This document shows positions 58,852 to 64,000 of a DNA stretch of 64,000 nucleotides, one piece after another. Positions within the stretch are counted from its first letter, which is position 1, and each line of letters opens with the position of its first letter. The notes under the pieces are model-generated. The model was not told the DNA's origin. It did no database searches and saw only the letters and a list, made by a program, of their open reading frames with translations. Made by a program: the position numbers and the translations under genes. The stretch comes from Salinimonas marina. GTDB lineage: Bacteria; Pseudomonadota; Gammaproteobacteria; Enterobacterales; Alteromonadaceae. The DNA lies in assembly GCF_015644725.1 (NCBI RefSeq), contig NZ_CP064795.1, forward strand, positions 335,501 through 399,500, given 5' to 3'.

Positions 58852-60171
58852 ATGGCTAAACCAGGATTGGATTCGGGCGCTAAAAGCGGCTTAAGTGAGC
58901 TTAAGGCAAGATTGCTGTTCGTACTCGGTGCGATCGTAGTATTCCGGTTAGGGTCTTATGTCCCTATTCCGGGAATAGATCCTGCGGTTCTGGCTGACCT
59001 TTTTGAGCAGCAAAAAGGTACCATCGTTGAAATGTTCAACATGTTCTCCGGTGGTGCTCTTGAGCGTGCATCCGTTCTGGCTTTGGGCATTATGCCATAC
59101 ATTACTGCATCCATTATTATGCAGTTGCTCACGGTGGTTCATCCACCGATGATGGAGCTTAAAAAAGAAGGCGAGGCGGGTCGTCGTAAAATTAGTCAGT
59201 ATACGCGTTATCTAACGCTGATCCTGGCTACCTTCCAATCTATTGGAATAGCGACCAACCTGCCAAACCTGATTAATGGATTGGTGATAAGTCCTGGCTT
59301 CGGATTCTACTTTACAGCGGTAGTGAGCTTGGTCACAGGAACTATGTTTCTGATGTGGCTGGGTGAGCAAATTACTGAACGAGGTATCGGTAACGGTATT
59401 TCAATATTGATATTTGCTGGTATTGTTGCCGGTCTGCCAACAGCGATAGGTCAGACTGCGGAACAAGCAAGACAGGGTGACATTAATCTGTTGTTCCTGT
59501 TATTGATTGGCGCCATTGTTATTGGCTTGATTTATCTGGTGGTGTTCGTGGAACGCGCACAGCGTCGGATTGTGGTAAACTATGCGAAACGTCAGCAAGG
59601 CCGTAAGGTATTTGCTGCACAAAGTACCCATTTACCACTGAAGGTTAATATGGCTGGGGTTATCCCACCAATCTTTGCTTCCAGTATTATTCTGTTTCCA
59701 GGAACTATCGCAGGATGGTTTGGTCAGAATGAATCAACTGCCTGGCTTCAGGACGTAGCATTAATGCTTTCGCCTGGTCAGCCGTTGTATGTGATGTTGT
59801 ATGCAGCAGCAATTATCTTCTTCTGCTTCTTCTATACCGCGTTGGTGTTTAACCCTCGCGATACAGCAGAAAACCTGAAGAAGTCTGGTGCGTTTATCCC
59901 CGGCATTCGCCCTGGGGAACAAACATCACGTTATATCGATAAGGTAATGACTCGCCTGACACTGGCTGGCGCACTGTACATAACCTTTATTTGTTTAGTG
60001 CCTGAATTTATGTTGATTGCCTGGAATGTGCCGTTCTACTTCGGTGGGACGTCGCTTCTGATTATTGTGGTAGTCATCATGGACTTTATGGCGCAGGTGC
60101 AGACCCATTTGATGTCAAGTCAGTATGAGTCTGTTCTGAAGAAAGCTAATCTGAAAGGCTACGGCCGCTAA
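58852..60171 (+). CDS. secY: protein translocase subunit SecY
   Basis: 439 residues with ten membrane helices; the channel subunit of the Sec translocon with SecE and SecG. Landmarks: plug-region and helix 2 block [25 protein letters not shown] in two parts, cytosolic loop [16 protein letters not shown], and the C-terminal loop [14 protein letters not shown] that contacts SecA and ribosome. It lies in the usual place between rplO and rpmJ. Confidence 0.98.
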   Translation: MAKPGLDSGAKSGLSELKARLLFVLGAIVVFRLGSYVPIPGIDPAVLADLFEQQKGTIVEMFNMFSGGALERASVLALGIMPYITASIIMQLLTVVHPPMMELKKEGEAGRRKISQYTRYLTLILATFQSIGIATNLPNLINGLVISPGFGFYFTAVVSLVTGTMFLMWLGEQITERGIGNGISILIFAGIVAGLPTAIGQTAEQARQGDINLLFLLLIGAIVIGLIYLVVFVERAQRRIVVNYAKRQQGRKVFAAQSTHLPLKVNMAGVIPPIFASSIILFPGTIAGWFGQNESTAWLQDVALMLSPGQPLYVMLYAAAIIFFCFFYTALVFNPRDTAENLKKSGAFIPGIRPGEQTSRYIDKVMTRLTLAGALYITFICLVPEFMLIAWNVPFYFGGTSLLIIVVVIMDFMAQVQTHLMSSQYESVLKKANLKGYGR

Positions 60172-60196
60172 GATTAGTGAACTACGGAGTGATGTA

Positions 60197-60310
60197 ATGA
60201 AAGTTCGTGCATCAGTAAAGAAGATTTGCCGTAACTGTAAAGTCATCAAGCGCAACAGTGTTGTGCGGGTGATTTGTACAGAGCCTAAGCATAAGCAAAG
60301 GCAGGGTTAA
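60197..60310 (+). CDS. rpmJ: 50S ribosomal protein L36, zinc-binding type
   Basis: 37 residues: [19 protein letters not shown], then [13 protein letters not shown]. Three cysteines and one histidine make the zinc ribbon of the C+ form. Last gene of the spc operon; GGAG is seven bases before the start. Confidence 0.97.
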   Translation: MKVRASVKKICRNCKVIKRNSVVRVICTEPKHKQRQG

Positions 60311-60342
60311 TCAAATACGCGGTACATTTGACCCATTGATTT

Positions 60343-60369
60343 TAAGCTGAACCAATCTGGTTCAGCTTA
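60343..60369 (+). terminator. stem-loop between spc and alpha operons
   Basis: TAAGCTGAACC, loop AATCT, GGTTCAGCTTA: a perfect 11-base stem 33 bases after rpmJ. Only a weak T-rich tail follows, so termination may be partial and allow read-through into the alpha operon. Confidence 0.6.
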
Positions 60370-60396
60370 GTCTATTGCGGTTAAATGAACCTTATG

Positions 60397-60425
60397 TTGC
60401 AATTTTGTCGATGGATAAGTATCCT
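60397..60425 (+). promoter_or_regulatory. putative alpha operon promoter and leader
   Basis: TTGCAA (60397-60402) and TATCCT (60420-60425) are 17 bases apart. About 40 bases of leader follow, containing GTCGAC-flanked sequence before AGAGGAG of rpsM. In E. coli the alpha leader folds into a pseudoknot bound by S4 for autoregulation; whether this leader does so cannot be judged by eye. Confidence 0.5.
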
Positions 60426-60473
60426 ATCGGGCTTTTTAGGCTGTCGACATAAAATACTAGAGGAGTGCTGTTA

Positions 60474-60830
60474 ATGGCCCGTATCGCTGGCATTAACATT
60501 CCTGAGCACAAGCATACTGTAATCGCGCTTCAAGCGATTTACGGTGTTGGATCAACTCGCGCTAAAGCGATTTGTGAAAATGCTGGTGTTGCAGAATCAA
60601 CAAAGATTAAAGAACTAGACGAAGCGACTGTAGAGAAGCTTCGTGAAGAAGTGGCAAAGTTCACCGTTGAAGGTGATCTGCGTCGTGAAGTATCGATGAG
60701 CATCAAACGTCTGATGGACCTGGGTTGCTTCCGTGGTATTCGCCACCGTCGTAGCTTGCCTCTACGTGGTCAGCGCACTAAAACTAATGCGCGCACCCGT
60801 AAAGGTCCTCGTAAGCCAATCAAGAAGTAA
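60474..60830 (+). CDS. rpsM: 30S ribosomal protein S13
   Basis: 118 residues from ATG 60474 ([19 protein letters not shown]), with AGAGGAG upstream. It lies in the head of the 30S subunit and contacts the 50S subunit and P-site tRNA. The C-terminal tail [21 protein letters not shown] is typical. First gene of the alpha operon. Confidence 0.98.
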   Translation: MARIAGINIPEHKHTVIALQAIYGVGSTRAKAICENAGVAESTKIKELDEATVEKLREEVAKFTVEGDLRREVSMSIKRLMDLGCFRGIRHRRSLPLRGQRTKTNARTRKGPRKPIKK

Positions 60831-60846
60831 GCGGGGAGTATAAGTT

Positions 60847-61239
60847 ATGGCAAAAGCACCAAATCGTACAACGCGTAAGCGCGCTAAACGTCAGGTTGCA
60901 GACGGTATGGCTCATATCCATGCGTCTTTCAACAACACAATTGTGACTATTACTGACCGTTCTGGTAATGCACTATCTTGGGCAACATCAGGTGGTTCTG
61001 GTTTCCGTGGTTCACGTAAATCAACACCATTTGCTGCACAGGTAGCGGCAGAGCGTGCTGGAGTTGCAGCACAAGAATACGGTCTGAAAAACCTAGAAGT
61101 ATTCGTTAAAGGTCCAGGTCCAGGCCGTGAGTCTGCCATCCGTGCCCTTAACGCAACAGGTTACAAGATCACAAACATTACCGATGTGACCCCTATTCCT
61201 CACAACGGTTGTCGTCCACCGAAAAAACGTCGCGTTTAA
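60847..61239 (+). CDS. rpsK: 30S ribosomal protein S11
   Basis: 130 residues with [20 protein letters not shown] and the C-terminal [13 protein letters not shown] and [12 protein letters not shown]. It forms the 30S platform near the E site. The IGNV/DG-type isoaspartate position is not assessed. Confidence 0.98.
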   Translation: MAKAPNRTTRKRAKRQVADGMAHIHASFNNTIVTITDRSGNALSWATSGGSGFRGSRKSTPFAAQVAAERAGVAAQEYGLKNLEVFVKGPGPGRESAIRALNATGYKITNITDVTPIPHNGCRPPKKRRV

Positions 61240-61263
61240 TCGACGGACAGTTGGAGAAAGAAC

Positions 61264-61884
61264 ATGGCAAGATATTTGGGTCCAAAACTCAAACTTAGCC
61301 GTCGCGAAGGAACTGACCTGTTCCTGAAGAGCGGCGTTCGCGCAATCGATTCTAAGTGTAAGATCGATACTGCGCCTGGTCAGCACGGTGCCCGTCGTGG
61401 CCGTTTGTCTGACTACGGTGTACAGCTGCGTGAAAAGCAAAAAGTTCGTCGTATGTATGGCGTTCTGGAAAAACAATTCCGCAACTACTACAAAGATGCT
61501 GCGCGGATCAAAGGCAACACCGGTGAAAACCTGTTGCAACTTCTTGAGCAGCGTCTGGATAACGTAGTATACCGGATGGGATTCGCCAGTACTCGTGCTG
61601 AAGCACGTCAGCTGGTTAGCCACAAAGCAATCATGGTAAATGGTCGTTGCGTGAACATTCCATCATATAACGTTTCTGCCGAAGACGTGGTTTCTGTTCG
61701 TGAAAAAGCTAAAAAGCAAGCACGTATCGTGGCTGCTTTGGAACTGGCTGACCAACGTGAGAAGCCAACCTGGATTGAAGTAGACAGCACCAAAATGGAA
61801 GGCACGTTTAAACGCGTTCCTGAAAGAACTGACCTGTCTGCTGAAATTAACGAACAGTTGATCGTCGAACTTTACTCTAAGTAA
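61264..61884 (+). CDS. rpsD: 30S ribosomal protein S4
   Basis: 206 residues. 16S rRNA assembly initiator with the S4 RNA-binding domain (about 95-155; [21 protein letters not shown]) and start [20 protein letters not shown]. In E. coli it is the translational repressor of the alpha operon. No N-terminal zinc cysteines are present beyond Cys31-like KCKID. Confidence 0.98.
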   Translation: MARYLGPKLKLSRREGTDLFLKSGVRAIDSKCKIDTAPGQHGARRGRLSDYGVQLREKQKVRRMYGVLEKQFRNYYKDAARIKGNTGENLLQLLEQRLDNVVYRMGFASTRAEARQLVSHKAIMVNGRCVNIPSYNVSAEDVVSVREKAKKQARIVAALELADQREKPTWIEVDSTKMEGTFKRVPERTDLSAEINEQLIVELYSK

Positions 61885-61906
61885 AGCTAACTAAAGAGGA
61901 AGCATT

Positions 61907-62893
61907 GTGGGTTCTGTGACTGAATTCCTAAAACCGAGATTAGTTGAGATCGAAAACGTTTCATCTACTCGTGCCAAAGTAACTTTGGAACCGCTGGAGC
62001 GCGGCTTTGGCCACACTCTGGGTAACGCCCTGCGTCGTATCCTGTTGTCATCCATGCCAGGGTGCGCGGTTACCGAGGTAGAAATCGATGGCGTTTTACA
62101 CGAGTACAGCACCAAAGAAGGTGTTCAAGAAGACGTTATCGAAATCCTGCTAAATCTGAAGGGTTTAGCGGTTCGTCTTGAAGGTAAAGACGAAGCTACG
62201 CTGACCATAGTGAAGTCTGGCGCTGGCCCTGTTGTTGCTGGTGATATTCAGCATGATGGTGATGTAGAAATTACGAATCCTGATCACCTCATTTGTACCT
62301 TGACTGGCGAAGCTGAAATCAGCATGCGCATCAAAGTAGAAATGGGCCGTGGTTATGTTCCGGCTTCTACCCGTCGCTCCTCAGAAGATGATGATCGTCC
62401 AATTGGTCGTTTGTTAGTCGATGCTTCATTCAGCCCAGTTGAACGTATTGCATACACTGTAGAGTCTGCCCGTGTTGAACAACGCACAGACTTAGACAAG
62501 CTAATCATTGACATGGAAACCAACGGTACCCTGGATCCTGAAGAAGCGATCCGCCGTTCTGCCACTATTCTGGCTGAACAACTGGATGCCTTTGTTGACC
62601 TGCGTGATGTATCAGAGCCTGTACAGAAAGAAGAGAAGCCGGAGTTCGATCCGATTCTACTTCGTCCTGTAGATGACCTGGAGCTGACAGTACGTTCTGC
62701 AAACTGTTTGAAAGCGGAAGCTATCCAGTATATTGGTGACCTGGTTCAGCGTACTGAGGTTGAGCTTCTGAAAACGCCAAACCTTGGTAAGAAATCGCTA
62801 ACTGAAATCAAAGACGTGTTAGCCTCTCGTGGTCTATCTCTGGGCATGCGCCTTGAAAACTGGCCACCAGAGAGCATCGCTGACAAAGATTAA
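61907..62893 (+). CDS. rpoA: DNA-directed RNA polymerase subunit alpha
   Basis: 328 residues starting with GTG 61907 (AGAGGA upstream; an overlapping TTG one base earlier is out of frame). The N-terminal assembly domain has [22 protein letters not shown], and the C-terminal domain, which binds UP elements and activators, has [26 protein letters not shown] in two blocks and [13 protein letters not shown]. Usual position between rpsD and rplQ. Confidence 0.98.
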   Translation: MGSVTEFLKPRLVEIENVSSTRAKVTLEPLERGFGHTLGNALRRILLSSMPGCAVTEVEIDGVLHEYSTKEGVQEDVIEILLNLKGLAVRLEGKDEATLTIVKSGAGPVVAGDIQHDGDVEITNPDHLICTLTGEAEISMRIKVEMGRGYVPASTRRSSEDDDRPIGRLLVDASFSPVERIAYTVESARVEQRTDLDKLIIDMETNGTLDPEEAIRRSATILAEQLDAFVDLRDVSEPVQKEEKPEFDPILLRPVDDLELTVRSANCLKAEAIQYIGDLVQRTEVELLKTPNLGKKSLTEIKDVLASRGLSLGMRLENWPPESIADKD

Positions 62894-62934
62894 TCAGGTT
62901 TTTATCAAACTGATTTGTAGAGAAGGATAAAACT

Positions 62935-63333
62935 ATGCGCCATCGTAAGAGTGGTCGTCAGTTGAATCGCAACAGCAGCCATCGTCAAGCCATGTTCAAA
63001 AACATGGCCGGCTCTTTGGTCAAGCACGAAGTGATCAAAACGACGTTACCCAAAGCGAAAGAATTACGTCGCGTAATTGAGCCACTAATCACACTTGCTA
63101 AGCAAGACAGTGTAGCAAACCGCCGTCTGGCCTTTGCACGCACTGGTGATAAAGAAGTGGTAGGTAAACTGTTCAATGACTTAGGTCCTCGTTATGAGGC
63201 CCGCCCAGGCGGTTACACACGCATTCTTAAATGTGGTTACCGTGCAGGCGACAGCGCCCCAATGGCGTTTGTTGAGCTAGTAGACCGCCCTGTTGAAGAA
63301 GTTTCTGAAGAAGCAGACGCGACAGAAGAATAA
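62935..63333 (+). CDS. rplQ: 50S ribosomal protein L17
   Basis: 132 residues: [20 protein letters not shown], then [20 protein letters not shown], and an acidic C-terminal tail ([12 protein letters not shown]). It lies near the exit tunnel on the 50S subunit. Last gene of the alpha operon, followed by a strong terminator. Confidence 0.98.
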   Translation: MRHRKSGRQLNRNSSHRQAMFKNMAGSLVKHEVIKTTLPKAKELRRVIEPLITLAKQDSVANRRLAFARTGDKEVVGKLFNDLGPRYEARPGGYTRILKCGYRAGDSAPMAFVELVDRPVEEVSEEADATEE

Positions 63334-63357
63334 GCTTAATTAAGCAAATTCTTATAA

Positions 63358-63384
63358 GAAACCCGGCTTCGGCCGGGTTTTTTT
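63358..63384 (+). terminator. rho-independent terminator of the alpha operon
   Basis: GAAACCCGGC, tetraloop TTCG, GCCGGGTTTTTTT. A strong stem with the stable UUCG loop and T7; it may also serve the convergent gene at the right edge. Confidence 0.95.
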
Positions 63385-63397
63385 GTTTTGTAGAATA

Positions 63398-64000
63398 TTA
63401 ATTCAGGTTCCGTTCGATTATTTTTATCGCCAACTGAAGAGTTTCGTATTCGGTATTTTCGGTTGTTTGGAAAAGATCGAGTACGCTGCTTACATTCTCA
63501 AAATTATATTTGGGTTTTGCTGTTACAGGTTCAAAATTTTTGAATAACTGGTTTCCCAGCATTTCACGAAGTCTGGTAACTTCACCAGTTGTTTGGTAGC
63601 GGATCACCTCAGCAACTTCATCCTTTAATACGGCAGGAGTCAATGATTCATCTCCCATTGTATGGAAGTTGCGCATAAGCGCACCTGAAGATGCCATAAA
63701 GACATCTTCTTTGTCTGACAATAGGGTCTTCCTAAATTGTTGGAGAAGATACATCTGTTCTAAAGAATAAGATTCATTGGTCGACTTACTTTTTTTAATA
63801 TTAGCAAGTGTTGGCTGCTCGAAGAAGCGAGCGCTTATCTGAAGAAAGTCATCCATTACATCCTGGTTAAAAAGTTCACCCCGATCAAACTCCCTCACCT
63901 CTACATCTTCAAAACTATTCATCCAGCGTTCTATTACTGCAGAGAATCGATATTTCCATTTACCGGGAGTGATAGTCTGCGATGAGGCTTTAAGTTTTTG
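63398..64000 (-). CDS. unidentified protein, C-terminal part (sulfotransferase-like pattern)
   Basis: The open frame continues to the right edge without a stop, so the ATG at 63922 is internal; about 200 C-terminal residues are visible. KWKYRFSAVIERWMNSFEDVEVREFDRGELFNQDVMDDFLQI has, in blocks, the pattern of sulfotransferase-like or polysaccharide-associated proteins (a segment predicting where a substrate is handled, then an Asp-rich helix). This is a weak resemblance. The base composition is clearly more AT-rich than the neighbouring genes, suggesting horizontal acquisition. It is convergent with the alpha operon. Confidence 0.55.
   Translation of the reverse strand, partial: QKLKASSQTITPGKWKYRFSAVIERWMNSFEDVEVREFDRGELFNQDVMDDFLQISARFFEQPTLANIKKSKSTNESYSLEQMYLLQQFRKTLLSDKEDVFMASSGALMRNFHTMGDESLTPAVLKDEVAEVIRYQTTGEVTRLREMLGNQLFKNFEPVTAKPKYNFENVSSVLDLFQTTENTEYETLQLAIKIIERNLN

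Overview
The window reads as a marine gammaproteobacterial chromosome of the order Alteromonadales (Alteromonas/Salinimonas-like). The clues are the sodium-motor gene motX beside rnr-rlmB, the yihY/dtd/fabY and ubiD-fre gene pairs, the ubiE-ubiJ-ubiB operon, a divergent metJ/metF pair, and a canonical spc/alpha ribosomal-protein block. No rRNA, tRNA, intact insertion sequence, prophage or CRISPR array was seen. The assignment to a group rests on gene content and protein resemblance only.

Layout. 1-736: N-terminal part of a degenerate EAL/HDOD protein. 737-1859: gene-free, ending in the rpoH promoter region (sigma-E-like element, palindrome over a TTGACA box). 1860-10.7 kb: rpoH, a purT remnant, fabY, dtd, a frameshifted prolyl iminopeptidase, a small membrane protein, a DUF2959 lipoprotein, yihY, metF/metJ with MetJ boxes, malic enzyme and rpmE. 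10.9-15.9 kb: priA, ftsN and hslVU, the latter behind an almost perfect sigma-32 promoter. 15.9-21.1 kb: an accessory operon on the minus strand, described below. 21.4-26.2 kb: a propeller/amidohydrolase gene broken by two frameshifts, and gor. 26.5-33.0 kb: opdA, a Tag-like DNA glycosylase, ubiE-ubiJ-ubiB and cspA. 33-46 kb: a small kinase, cysteine synthase with a divergent Lrp-type regulator, glutaryl-CoA dehydrogenase, a short-Q-loop cytochrome bd oxidase with a GbsR-type regulator, an SBP-like protein, an M28 peptidase, fre and ubiD. 46-54.6 kb: motX, rnr, rlmB, a secreted subtilisin-like protease and a hybrid histidine kinase. 54.8-63.3 kb: spc and alpha operons from rplN to rplQ, without the S10 operon in front. 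63.4 kb to the end: part of an unrelated AT-richer gene.

The most interesting system is the five-gene operon at 15938-20866, transcribed right to left: a CvaA/HlyD-like adaptor, a CvaB-like ABC exporter with an intact C39 peptidase domain, a stand-alone LuxR-type HTH protein, a 65-residue peptide with a textbook double-glycine-type leader, and a RimK/MvdD-like ATP-grasp ligase. It looks like a ribosomally made, ATP-grasp-modified, exported peptide (graspetide-like), with a core that matches none of the classical microviridin or marinostatin motifs I know.

Four separate single-base deletions, all in short homopolymer runs, break three otherwise well-preserved genes (prolyl iminopeptidase, the amidohydrolase twice, gbsR). 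This pattern suggests residual sequencing errors more than real gene decay. The purT fragment is different and looks like a true deletion remnant.
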